NCBI GenBank assembly: GCA_937973635.1
Contig: CALJJZ010000054.1
Span: 1 to 36,715 of the forward strand
DNA: 36,715 nt
Reading direction: 5' to 3'
DNA from: an uncultured Bacillota bacterium
GTDB lineage: Bacteria; Bacillota; Dethiobacteria; DTU022; UBA8154
Shown here one piece after another: positions 24,600 through 32,900 of the stretch. The position numbers and the translations under genes were made by a program. The first letter of the stretch is position 1, and every line of letters starts with the position of its first letter. The notes beneath the pieces are model-generated. The model made no database searches and had not been told where the DNA came from. It saw only the letters and a list, made by a program, of their open reading frames with translations.

Positions 24600-25409
24600 C
24601 TATCTCCCCCTAAAAACGGGATTTCTCTTCTGGGCAAAGGACTCCACGCCTTCCTGCCAGTCTTCTGTATCCATACAAGCCAGGATGGCGTCTGTTTCCA
24701 GCTGCAGCACCGTCTCCAGATCGAGCAAAAAGGAGCGCTGCAAGTGCTTTTTGGCCATGGCGATGGAGAGGGGGGCTTTGCGGGCAAGCTCGGCGGCAAA
24801 AGCCATGACCTTATCCATAAATATGGTTATAGGATAAGAAGCAAGGGCAAGGCCCAACTCCACCGCCGCTGCCCCGTCCAGGATCCGGCCCGTGTAGATA
24901 AGCTCTTTGGCCCTCATTAGGCCCACAGCACGGGGGAGGTGCAGCGTCACACCGCCGCCCACGAAAGTCCCCAGCCCCGTTTCGGGGAAAGCAATGCTGG
25001 CCTCCTCCGACATAAAGATAAAATCGCAGGCAAAAGCCAGCTCGGCGCCGGCACCGCGGGCAGGCCCGTTTACAGCAGCGATAACGGGCCGGGGATAATG
25101 GTACAAAAGGCGCGCCGCTTCATGGGCCTGCTCAATGTACTGCCTTTTCTGGGCATGGGTGCGCTCACCGGAGGAATGTTTTTTTAAATCGGCCCCGGCA
25201 CAAAAAGCCTGCTTCTCTATACCGTCTTTGCTCCTCACCGAACCGGTGAGGACGACTACCCGCACTTCATCGCTTTGTCTGTATTTCTCTAGAAGATCCG
25301 TTATCTCCCCGTACATCTCTTCATTTACAGCATTCATTCTTTCCGGTCTGTTCAGCCTCAGAATCAGGACACCGCCGCTGATTTCGTACTTGATGGTAGA
25401 ATAGTCCAT
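24600..25409 (-). CDS. Enoyl-CoA hydratase/isomerase family protein
   Basis: The 269-residue crotonase-fold protein shows the oxyanion-hole loop FCAGADLKK, then GPARGAGAELAFACDF with the first catalytic Glu position, and FPETGLGTFVGGGVTLHLPR with the second. Both glutamates of classical enoyl-CoA hydratases are therefore present. The ATG at 25409 follows GGGGAGGAGAG. It is the first gene of a two-gene operon with the ADP-forming acyl-CoA synthetase, so an unsaturated or hydroxyacyl-CoA is probably converted and its thioester energy recovered as ATP. A link to the neighbouring methyltransferase cluster (for example carnitine-like compounds) is possible but unproven. Confidence 0.92.
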   Translation of the reverse strand: MDYSTIKYEISGGVLILRLNRPERMNAVNEEMYGEITDLLEKYRQSDEVRVVVLTGSVRSKDGIEKQAFCAGADLKKHSSGERTHAQKRQYIEQAHEAARLLYHYPRPVIAAVNGPARGAGAELAFACDFIFMSEEASIAFPETGLGTFVGGGVTLHLPRAVGLMRAKELIYTGRILDGAAAVELGLALASYPITIFMDKVMAFAAELARKAPLSIAMAKKHLQRSFLLDLETVLQLETDAILACMDTEDWQEGVESFAQKRNPVFRGR

Positions 25410-25466
25410 ACTCTCCTCCCCGGAAGATGAAGTTGATTGGCATATTAGAATAAACCCATTTCTCTG

Positions 25467-25495
25467 ATTATATTGAATTACAGCAGCTAAGTCAA
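25467..25495 (-). promoter_or_regulatory. Sigma-A type promoter of the enoyl-CoA hydratase operon
   Basis: On the minus strand TTGACT (25495-25490) and a perfect TATAAT (25472-25467) are exactly 17 bp apart. This gives a leader of about 50 nt before the ATG at 25409. Confidence 0.88.
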
Positions 25496-25587
25496 ACGAA
25501 AAGCAGCGCTGAGTTACATAATCCTTTCTGTTTCCCCTTTTAAAATACCTTCCACATAACAGGACTGGCGCATCGGTCTGATTTTTC

Positions 25588-25622
25588 ATAGTGTAGGCCC
25601 CTCCCACAAAGCCCCACACTAT
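25588..25622. repeat. Inverted repeat between the lipoprotein and enoyl-CoA hydratase genes
   Basis: ATAGTGT (25588-25594) and ACACTAT (25616-25622) form a perfect 7-bp stem that extends by further GG/CC pairs with a bulge. No U-tract follows on either strand, so it is not a standard terminator, although its place after the lipoprotein stop would suit one. Confidence 0.45.
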
Positions 25623-25647
25623 TGTCTCATAAGTGTCCAGTGTTATT

Positions 25648-26469
25648 TTAATCCAAGGCCGCCATTTCGTCTGCCCAGGCAAAATAGGCGCGCCAGAGAA
25701 ACATCCCTTCTTCGGCAAAATTTATCATTAGTTCCTGCTGCTGGCTTTCTATAAGCTGATTAACCTCCACAGCCAGCCCCCTTGCCCTTTGCAAAATATC
25801 TATCAGGCCCCCGTAAGAGGGCACACCGTAGCCCCTTACTTTTCGGATCAGGCCATCTATTTTTTCCAGGTCAAAAGCGTAAAGCATAGCAGGATCAAAC
25901 CTTGATAAATCATGGGTTGTATAGGCTACAAGCTGATCCAAGAGGACTAAGACCTCTATGACAACGCCGTCGGAAGCGAGCATAGCGTATTCCTTGAGTG
26001 ACGGGGAGAGCTTGCCGGCATCAGCCACCGCTATATTCTCCACATTAATCCTCAGCGGGGTAGTGTAGCCAAAAAGGTCTGTCTTTTCCCCTACTTCCAG
26101 CACGCCGGTGACCGTTACCGGTTGTTCAGTGTATTTGATCGGCCTGCCAGGGGACGCCAAGGCAGGGATGGCGCTTATGGGCGTATTTGTGCCGGGAATA
26201 CAGTACGGGCAGACTACAAGGGGCATATTCGTAAGGTAAACAAAACTGCCGTCAAGGGGCGACTGTATGGCCATAAATCCTGTGAGGGAAACTCTTTTCC
26301 CGTCAAGTTCCCGCACCCGCAAGGAAAGATTGTTATCCTCATCTACCAGTTCCCGGAAATGAAGGACAACCACCCCGGCCTGCTTCCCCGGCGAGCACCC
26401 CGCGGACAAAAGCACCAGCAGCAAAATAAGCTCTATAATAAAAACAAAAACAAAGGTCGTTTTTTTCAT
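25648..26469 (-). CDS. Lipoprotein with OB-like domain and CPYC motif (possible DUF3299/zinc-system component)
   Basis: The 273-residue protein has a signal peptide (1-24) and lipobox LSAGC with the lipidated Cys at 25, so it should be anchored outside the membrane. Residues 55-145 form a beta-rich segment, DGKRVSLTGFMAIQSPLDGS followed by FVYLTNMPLVVCPYC (C87 and C90), that recalls small metal-linked DUF3299 proteins. The C-terminal half is helical. It overlaps the end of the His-rich permease by 4 bp. The context (FtsX-type permease with His-rich loop, ABC ATPase) resembles zinc-regulated ABC systems such as Vibrio ZrgABCDE. That assignment is from memory of gene order and motifs, not a search. 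Confidence 0.65.
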   Translation of the reverse strand: MKKTTFVFVFIIELILLLVLLSAGCSPGKQAGVVVLHFRELVDEDNNLSLRVRELDGKRVSLTGFMAIQSPLDGSFVYLTNMPLVVCPYCIPGTNTPISAIPALASPGRPIKYTEQPVTVTGVLEVGEKTDLFGYTTPLRINVENIAVADAGKLSPSLKEYAMLASDGVVIEVLVLLDQLVAYTTHDLSRFDPAMLYAFDLEKIDGLIRKVRGYGVPSYGGLIDILQRARGLAVEVNQLIESQQQELMINFAEEGMFLWRAYFAWADEMAALD

Positions 26470-27708
26470 GCTCTCTCCTCCAATGGGTCGTGCCGGTAAA
26501 CAGGGGCGATGGAAAGAAGGGCAGAGACAACAATAATGACAAAGACAACAAGCAAAATCAGGGCCTCGCCAGGATAACGCTGGGCGCTGTCCACTACCAA
26601 GCCAAAATTTACTGCCGTAAACCTGTTAATCAGCAAAAGGGCGAGGTAGCTCAAGAAAAATGATATAGCCATACTCACAGCAGCGAGGGAAACAGTTTGC
26701 GGGACAAAGAGGGAGATGATGGTTTTGCGCTTAAGGCCCACCAGGCGCATGACCAGTATGTCCTTTTTGCTGTCCTCAACAAAGAAGGCCGTGGTAACAT
26801 AGATGACCATGGCTGCCATAAACATGATTACCGCCGCCAGGGCATACAAGATGTCACGGCCGAGGGTGAGATTGCCAAGCAGTTCCCTTAAAACAGAAGC
26901 CGGGTTAATGGCCTGAACCCCAGGGATCTCCTTGTAAGCAGCTACAAGGCGGGTGTGGGCGGCGAGGCTCTCTGTCCTGAGTAGAATGGAGACAAGATCC
27001 CCCTTTAGCTCTCTGTGATCGTGGTCGTGGCCGTGCTCACCGTGGTCGTGGCCGTGATCCTCGTGCCCAGGCTCGTGATCGCCGTGGTCGTGGTCAGCAT
27101 GGACGATCCAGACAGACACTTTCAATAGCCGTAAAGATGACATTATCTGCTGCCGTCCTGGTTTTAGCTAGCACACCCACTACACGGTACTCAAAATCGT
27201 CTTGTATATGCCCATTTGCGGCAAAGCCATGGGCGCCTACAAATACGTCGCCGAGACGCAAAAGGCCTGCCCGGGCAATGTTGTAACCGATGACAGCTTC
27301 ACCTGGCTGTGCAAAGAGCTGGCCTTCTTGCAGCTCATAGCGCTCCAGGTAAGTAGGAACGGTTCCGATAATACGCGCGGTGCGGTAGAAATCACCGGTG
27401 GCAAAGGGATAAATTTCTCTCACCTCCGGATTGTTCCGCAGTTTTTCATAGTGTTCATAAGAGATTGTACCCAGGGGGTTTTCCACAAAAAACACTGTCG
27501 CCAGGGCAAGCTGGAGCGGGCTTCCTTCAGGGCCAACAATAGTATCGTAAAAGCCTGCTGTGGCAATAACACCGTCCTGGACTTGGCTGGCCGTGTTATA
27601 GCTGACCAGGGCAATGGTAGCGCACAAGATGATGGCTATGGAGGCAAGGACTGCCCTGGTCAGTTTTGTCCTGAGGTTTTTCAGGGCGAAACGCAGCATC
27701 TTCAGCAT
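26466..27708 (-). pseudogene. FtsX-type ABC permease with His-rich periplasmic loop, frameshifted
   Basis: Two overlapping frames make one FtsX/MacB-like permease. The N-terminal part (27708-27094) has one membrane segment (about residues 15-37) and a periplasmic domain ending NVIFTAIESV. The C-terminal part (to 26466) continues VWIVHADHDHGDHE, runs through a His/Asp-rich metal-binding stretch (HGHDHGEHGHDHDH), then three membrane segments. The break is a tandem GTCT GTCT on the minus strand (plus strand 27110-27117). Removing one GTCT restores ESVWIVHAD in one frame. The ATG at 27708 has GAGGTGAG upstream and overlaps the ATPase stop. A sequencing error or slippage at the repeat would also explain it. 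Confidence 0.8.
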
Positions 27709-27995
27709 GGCAGTCTCACCTCGCTTAACACGGAGATTTCCAGGGCCACGTCGAAATATTCCTTCATACTGTAATCATGGGAGACAGCAAGGACAAGAAT
27801 ATGGAGGCTGGCGGCGTAACTTGCGATTAGCGACATTATTTCTCCGGCCAGCCTGGGGTTCAGGTTGCCCGTAGGCTCATCGGCCAGCAGCACCGCAGGT
27901 TCTTTAATCAGGGCTCGAGCAACGGCCACCCTCTGTTTCTCGCCGCTGGAGAGGGTCATTACTTTTTTATGCTTTTTGGAGCTGAGGCCCAAGGT
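27702..27995 (-). pseudogene. ABC transporter ATPase, C-terminal half only
   Basis: The remaining 96 or so residues contain the signature [17 protein letters not shown], Walker [13 protein letters not shown] and the switch His region VLAVSHDYS of MacB/LolD-type ATPases. The Walker A loop and the whole N-terminal half are absent. The sequence upstream switches directly into the 3' end of a phosphomannomutase-like gene, so a deletion seems to have fused the two. Without Walker A it cannot bind ATP normally. It precedes the frameshifted permease with overlapping stop and start codons, as in an operon for a transporter that is now broken. Confidence 0.85.
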
Positions 27996-28815
27996 ATTCC
28001 CTGTACTTATCCGTCAAGCCGCTGGCGGGAACCGTCTCCCCAAGCTGGTCCACTGCGGCCCGGGCAAAATCGTCGCGGGAAAAGAGCTGTTCCAGTTTCC
28101 GTTCATCATTGCGGGAGAGGTTCATTCCCTCCCCGTCGAAAAACCGCAAGCAGACGCTGTCTTTTGCTTCCGCCGGCACATAGAGGTAGATCCCCCCTAG
28201 GCCCCGTATAAGTCCACGGCAAAACGGGAGATGGCACAGGTATCTCTCCCAGTTCATATACTTCAAGCCCGGTAGAGATGAGGCCAAGCCTAACCGCATC
28301 TTTCAAGAAGCTGGCAGCTGCTGCCCCTGCATGGCCCACCACGACCCTTTTCCCTCGCCCCAGCATGGAACCAAAAGCCGCACCCAGGCTCGCCGCCGCT
28401 TCTACGCTGCATTCGCCGTTAAGCCTACCCTTGACGCCATCAAAGCCAAAAAGGAAGCGGCAGGCCCTGCTACCCCAAACAAGGTTGGAATGCAGCTTTA
28501 TACCGCTTTCTACATGCTTGTAGGGCCAGACCTTAACTCCCGGCCTGACCACGCTTCCTGTACCGAGGATACTTTTATCTGCCATGACGGCGCCTTCATA
28601 AACTACGGCCCGTTCTTCCAGCTGCGCCTTTTGCCCCAGGATACCCCCTTTGAGGGCTGCCCCAGCAGCAATGTTGGCCCCATCCCAGACGATGTCCCTC
28701 TTTACCACAGCACCAGGGCCGATATGATTATGGGCGCCGATAACAGCATAGTCGCCCACCACAGCCCCGCTAGAGATGCGGGTACCGGCACCTATAAATA
28801 TAGGGGGCAGCAGGC
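27967..28815 (-). pseudogene. Remnant of a nucleotidyltransferase-phosphomannomutase fusion protein (ManC/ManB-like)
   Basis: The readable part begins in hexapeptide repeats of a left-handed beta-helix (PPIFIGAGTRISSGAVVGDY, HIGPGAVV, SILGTGSVVRPGVKVWP) and continues into a phosphohexomutase-like domain (GKRVVVGHAG, GLEVYELGEIPVP, then GGIYLYVPAE and LRFFDGEGMNLSRNDERKLE). The N-terminal nucleotidyltransferase domain is missing. Two single-base losses break the frame: restoring one C after GTGCC near 28232 gives PVPISRFAVDLYGA, and one C near 28199 gives GALGGIYLY. The 3' end runs into the truncated ABC ATPase. No function is expected. Confidence 0.8.
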
Positions 28816-29178
28816 AGCGATTTTGATACCTACGACAAAAGCAGCCGCCCTACTTTGCAGGATGTTTTATACGGTTACATCAATCAAAAAGGGGCTATTG
28901 ATGCGGATATTTTTTACCGGGCAGGCATTGCTCCGAGGGATTTTTCCAAGGTGGGAGATCCCCTTTACAAGCCGGATAAAAAAACAGTCCTGGCCCTGGC
29001 CCTGGGGTTGAATAAAATACAAGGAGGCAGGCTGCTCAGTGCGACCGGCTATGCCTTTTCCAACAGCGATACTTTTGACCTGGTTATCCAGTTTTGCATG
29101 GGAAAGGAAATCTACAGCATGGATAAAGTCAACCAGGCCCTCAACATCTTCGGGCTGGAGCCTCTTTTGAGAACCTAA
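28812..29178 (+). pseudogene. C-terminal domain fragment of a larger protein (XRE-like domain found with macro-domain proteins)
   Basis: About 120 codons are open on the plus strand after a TAG at 28801-28803. There is no ATG or ribosome site at the front. The sequence TLQDVLYGYINQKG, FYRAGIAPRDFSKV, YKPDKKTVLALALGL, SATGYAFSNSDTFDLVI and VNQALNIFGLEPLL matches my memory of a C-terminal helical domain in Firmicute proteins, often attached to macro (ADP-ribose) domains. It starts where the phosphomannomutase remnant stops, on the opposite strand, so it looks like the tail of a gene left by rearrangement. It might be a standalone gene from the TTG at 28855, but this is less likely. Confidence 0.6.
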
Positions 29179-29201
29179 AGAATTGAGAACCCCCAAAAAG
29201 C

Positions 29202-29500
29202 TTACCCCTGGTTGAGGCATTTAACATTGCAGGCCAGCATGGGCAGGCTTCCCAGTTTGCCTGCTACCAAGCTGAGGACGGTCTGCCAGAGGCCCAGGAG
29301 GGGGGAAAGATGCAGGGAGATGACCAGCCCGGCGCTCCATATCCCAGGAGATCAACAGTATAGGGAAGCCCGGCCACTTACCTGGTCTTTTCTCTGCCAT
29401 AGGCCAGGAACCCCGCCGCCGAAGGAAACTAGACGCCAACAACAAAGCCTGAAAAAAGGCCATAAGGGGTAAACAGCGTAAAAAGCGGCCCTCCCAGGAA
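29202..29500 (-). pseudogene. Possible decayed membrane-protein gene
   Basis: Two hydrophobic reading segments in different frames on the minus strand (FLGGPLFTLFTPYGLFSG, ending in TAG, and SLHLSPLLGLWQTVLSLVAG, ending at TAA 29202) look like fragments of an integral membrane protein. Neither has a start or a recognisable family. It could be chance coding potential. Confidence 0.25.
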
Positions 29501-29783
29501 GCGCCTTGCCAGAAATTGCAAAAGAAGGATAAGAAAAAAATTGTGCAATGGTTCCTTCTCCACCGTGGCAGACTGCATAGCGGAATTGTATAGCTTCCTC
29601 TAATATTTTTACGGTTTAGGCATAACCCTACTCCCCTCCGGGACAACGCAAACTCTGATTCAGCAATTACCCCATTAATATTATTTCCTTCAGGGGCGTG
29701 TTTTTTGTCCTAAGCTTCTTTACCTTCCCTTACGTCTACCTGGTCGCAGGCTTTGCCCTAGCAGATAATTTTACATGTGGCAA
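29501..29783. other. Intergenic stretch before moeA 3' end
   Basis: No gene is supported here. A perfect 8-bp inverted repeat, CATGTGGC (29774-29781) and GCCACATG (29799-29806), straddles the moeA stop codon and is followed on the minus strand by an A/T-rich run without a clean U-tract. It may be a weak terminator for the molybdoenzyme operon. Confidence 0.4.
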
Positions 29784-31058
29784 TCAAAACGTCCCCGTGC
29801 CACATGACAATGTCAGCCCGCTCAAGCTGTGCGGAGCTAGGACTTCCTGCTGGCGGGGCAGGCTTAAAAGGCGGACCGTTACTTTTTCCCCTGCTTCCAG
29901 GGCGGGGGTGCCAGCCGGCAGGCAGATTAGGGCATTGGCATCTCTAAAAGAACTGAGCACCCCTGACCGCTCCAGGCCAGCGCTGCGCACCGTAAAACCT
30001 TCTTTGCCCAGGGAGCAAATAGCACGCATAAAACGATTTTGAGATCCTGCTGCCGGGATACTGTGCTCCAGCAGCGCGCTAATTTCTGGGCGCTGCCAGT
30101 TTTTTAAAGATACCTTCGCCAAGAGGCACGGGCGTACCAGCTGTTCAAAGGAAACATATGCTGCCGCGGGATTTCCCGGCAGGCAGAAAAATAGCTTTTT
30201 ATTTTTTACCGCCGCCAGGGCGGGGGTGCCCGGCTTCATAGCTACTCTCCAAAAAAGGATATGGGCACCGATTTTTTTTATGGCACCGGCAACAAGATCG
30301 TCATCGCCGACCGACACGCCCCCTGTGGAGATTACAAGGTCGCTCTGCTCCAGGGCTTTTTCCAGGCTACAGGCAAGGGCCTCTGTACTGTCCCCCACTA
30401 TTCCAAAGGGGTTAGGGACCGCTGCACATTCGGAGATTAGGGCACAAAGCATGGGCGTGTTGCAATCGTATATTTGTCCGAAAGAAAGGCGTTCTCCACA
30501 AGGCTTTAGTTCAGAGCCCGTCGCTAATACAGCAACCCTAGGTTTTTTAAAGACGTCTACCCTTTGCAGGCCCAGGGAAGAAAAAATCCCTATATGGATC
30601 GCTTCGATCAAGGTCCCTTTTTCTACTACGGTAGTCCCCCGTCTTATATCCTCACCGGCAGAGGCTACATTAGCCTCGGGAGGTAAGGGGTTATGCAGGA
30701 AAAGCAGATTGCCGACACGTAAAACCTTTTCCTGAGGGACAACTGCGTCTGCCCCTCTGGGGAAAGGGTCCCCTGTAAGGATGCGTATGCACGTGCCGCT
30801 TTTGACATAAATACTCTTCCCTTTTGTTTTAGCTAAAACTGCGAGCGTTACCGGCTGTTCAGGAGAGGCAGCAAACGTATCTTCCGCCCGTACAGCATAG
30901 CCGTCTAGGGGCGAACGCTCAAAAGGGGGGACGTTCATTGGCGCTAAAACCGGTGCAGCGGTAACTCTGCCCAATGAGTCGGGCAAAAAAACCCTTTCTG
31001 CTTCAAGGGGAAATGCGTGTTCTAAAACCAGCGTCAGGGCATCTTTTAAGCTCACCAT
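29784..31058 (-). CDS. moeA: Molybdopterin molybdotransferase
   Basis: MoeA inserts molybdate into adenylylated molybdopterin to give molybdenum cofactor. The 424-residue protein shows the domain order of the family: PFERSPLDGYAVRAEDT in domain I, ILTGDPFPRGADAVVPQE, AGEDIRRG, GLQRVDVFKKPRVAVLATGS opening the molybdopterin-binding domain, IYDCNTPML, DLVISTGGVSVGDDDLV, and FWRVAMKPGTP with CLPGNPAAAYV. The ATG at 31058 has AAAGGAGG about 10 bases upstream. It is the last gene of the molybdoenzyme operon, which suggests cofactor supply is made together with the enzyme. Confidence 0.95.
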   Translation of the reverse strand: MVSLKDALTLVLEHAFPLEAERVFLPDSLGRVTAAPVLAPMNVPPFERSPLDGYAVRAEDTFAASPEQPVTLAVLAKTKGKSIYVKSGTCIRILTGDPFPRGADAVVPQEKVLRVGNLLFLHNPLPPEANVASAGEDIRRGTTVVEKGTLIEAIHIGIFSSLGLQRVDVFKKPRVAVLATGSELKPCGERLSFGQIYDCNTPMLCALISECAAVPNPFGIVGDSTEALACSLEKALEQSDLVISTGGVSVGDDDLVAGAIKKIGAHILFWRVAMKPGTPALAAVKNKKLFFCLPGNPAAAYVSFEQLVRPCLLAKVSLKNWQRPEISALLEHSIPAAGSQNRFMRAICSLGKEGFTVRSAGLERSGVLSSFRDANALICLPAGTPALEAGEKVTVRLLSLPRQQEVLAPHSLSGLTLSCGTGTF

Positions 31059-31100
31059 TTTGTTTTACCTCCTTTCCGTTTTTATATATAACAAAAAGGG

Positions 31101-32162
31101 TTATTTGCCTGGAAATAGGTTTCGTGCAAGGAGTTTCTTTTTCTGACAGGCAAGGCAAAGAGCTTCGTCTTTAAAGGAGAGCGAGGCCAGGCGTACTTTG
31201 CAGCTGCTGCAGTATATTGCTCCCCTGCTCTGCTTTAATTGAGGTTTTTTCCCTTGTACCCGCAAGACTGCCTTGGTTTTGCGCATGGCCTTTGCATGGC
31301 ATAACATCGCACAGAGGCCGCAACCTTTACAACGCCAGGGGTAATGCCACAGTTCAAGGAGCCCATCTTTAACAACAAGCCTCCAGCCTTGCTGCGAGCA
31401 AAGGGACTGGCAGCGCCCGCAGCAGGTACAGGCCTCGCTCACATTCCAGGTAGGGAAGGTGAGGGGAGCGTTGTTTGAGCTTGCCGCCGCCAGCAGGTGC
31501 CTTCTGGAAGAGGAAGGGGCAGTTTGGTGGAGCGGCAAATATTTCCGCCACATTCTCTCCGAGAAAGATAAAAGTTGTTTTCCGGCACCATGCAGCATTT
31601 CCCTGCGTGTAGAAAGACCAGGAGTTTTCTCGCCTGTCTGTTTAAAGAGGAACTTTACAGGCAGCGCCCGGCCAAGCAGCCTTTCCCCCTCTTTTAAGGA
31701 AAGCCATAATTGTTGCAGGGCAAGGAGGCGATTACATTGGGAGCAGGAGGAAAGGTCCAGCGTAAAGGGGCGCTGCTGTCTTAAAAGGGTGATTGTGGCC
31801 AGCCACTCCCCGGAGAGCCCGCCCAGACAGGCGACTTTAAGCGTACTATCCCTAGAGATAGCGCAACTCAGAGTAAGATTGTCAACTAAAGGAGCTTCTT
31901 TAAGCAAAGTATGCCAGGGCCAGTGTTCCAGGGCCAGTGCCCCGGAAATGCAGGCAGCGGCACAGGTGCCACAGCCAGCACATCGCTCCCTGTCAAAACG
32001 GGGGAGGCGCCTCCATATTTTTACTGCCCCTGTAGGGCAAGATGCTACACACCTCTGGCAAAAGAGGGCAGAAGTGCGGCAATTAAGGCACAGCTCTTTA
32101 AGGACACGGGGCGCCTCCTTTGCTGCATTGAAGAAATTTTCTAGCAGATTGCCAAATAGCAC
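31101..32162 (-). CDS. Multi-cluster 4Fe-4S ferredoxin-domain protein with zinc-ribbon-like C-terminus
   Basis: The 353-residue protein has Cys-rich motifs at both ends. The N-terminal part carries CLNCRTSALFCQRCVASCP and CAGCGTCAAACISG (two clusters likely). A middle segment (about 90-240) has few conserved residues, with CSQCNRLL inside. The C-terminal part has CTCCGRCQSLC, CKGCGLCAMLCH and finally CSSCKVR with CLACQKK, like a rubredoxin or zinc ribbon. It may pass electrons to the molybdoenzyme or help maturation, as NapF/NapG-type proteins do. The GTG at 32162 follows AAGGAGATCTA. I do not recognise a named family of this layout. Confidence 0.75.
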   Translation of the reverse strand: MLFGNLLENFFNAAKEAPRVLKELCLNCRTSALFCQRCVASCPTGAVKIWRRLPRFDRERCAGCGTCAAACISGALALEHWPWHTLLKEAPLVDNLTLSCAISRDSTLKVACLGGLSGEWLATITLLRQQRPFTLDLSSCSQCNRLLALQQLWLSLKEGERLLGRALPVKFLFKQTGEKTPGLSTRREMLHGAGKQLLSFSERMWRKYLPLHQTAPSSSRRHLLAAASSNNAPLTFPTWNVSEACTCCGRCQSLCSQQGWRLVVKDGLLELWHYPWRCKGCGLCAMLCHAKAMRKTKAVLRVQGKKPQLKQSRGAIYCSSCKVRLASLSFKDEALCLACQKKKLLARNLFPGK

Positions 32163-32216
32163 TAGATCTCCTTCCTTACCCGCCTAGCAGCCTTCTTAAG
32201 GGTAATTTGCGCCCTT

Positions 32217-32843
32217 TCATTCATTTAGCCTTTGCCAATGTGACTTTACTGCCTCTACCATTATTCTGGCCATGGCAGGGTAAAAAACAAGCGTTGCTTT
32301 TTGCTGGACCGCTTCCTGGAAGGCCCCTGCCCAAAGCAGGAGGTGGCTTGCTAAAAATTCCCTTTGCAGAGCTCTTACGGCTCCACCCAGGCTATTGTTA
32401 CCCTGTGCTTGGGTTTTACTTTCCAGTTCATCTAACTCGGCCAAAAAACTCAGTTCCAGAGCAATATGGTCCGGCGGCTCTTTGAACCAGCTGTCAACTA
32501 CAAAGCCGGCTTTTTTGTACAAGCGCGCCACCGCCATGGTTGTTTCCCCCATAGCCCTTCTTTCTTCTCGAAAACAGGACTCATAAGGGGGCACCAGCAA
32601 AGAAAAGGGGCCTAGGAAAAGGCGGCTGTACTCAATCTCCAGTTCTTTTAAGCTCAGGCTTCCTCCGGCATAAAGTTCCTCCAACGCCTGCAGGGGAGCA
32701 GCCACGTCCAGCTCAAGGCAGGAGGTGAGCCCCTTAAACGCCTGCAAGTACTCCGCGGTAATTAACTCCTCATCCGGCCGGTAAAGGGCCAGGGCTAAAG
32801 ACCTGTAAAGATCACTTCTGGCTTCAAGAAGGGTTGGAACCAT
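32217..32843 (-). CDS. TorD/DmsD family molybdoenzyme maturation chaperone
   Basis: The 208-residue all-helical protein fits the TorD/DmsD family: RSDLYRSLALALYRPDEEL at the N-terminus, LEIEYSRLFLGPFSLLVPPY (the family motif Y-x-x-LF-GP), YESCFREE, and PPDHIALELSFLAELDE matching the conserved E-P-x-D-H-I region. These chaperones bind the Tat signal peptide of the partner enzyme and hold it until cofactor insertion. AAAGGAG precedes the ATG at 32843. It lies 57 bp after the ferredoxin subunit. Confidence 0.92.
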   Translation of the reverse strand: MVPTLLEARSDLYRSLALALYRPDEELITAEYLQAFKGLTSCLELDVAAPLQALEELYAGGSLSLKELEIEYSRLFLGPFSLLVPPYESCFREERRAMGETTMAVARLYKKAGFVVDSWFKEPPDHIALELSFLAELDELESKTQAQGNNSLGGAVRALQREFLASHLLLWAGAFQEAVQQKATLVFYPAMARIMVEAVKSHWQRLNE

Positions 32844-32900
32844 TTTAATCTCCTTTTTCTTTCATCTTTTTGACTAAACTAAAGCATTGTCTTAGTCATT

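Noticed and set aside
24599-24799. Longer acyl-CoA synthetase reaching to 24799
   Set aside because: The extra 67 codons lie over the enoyl-CoA hydratase gene in another frame; the ATG at 24598 has a good ribosome site and the family N-terminus.
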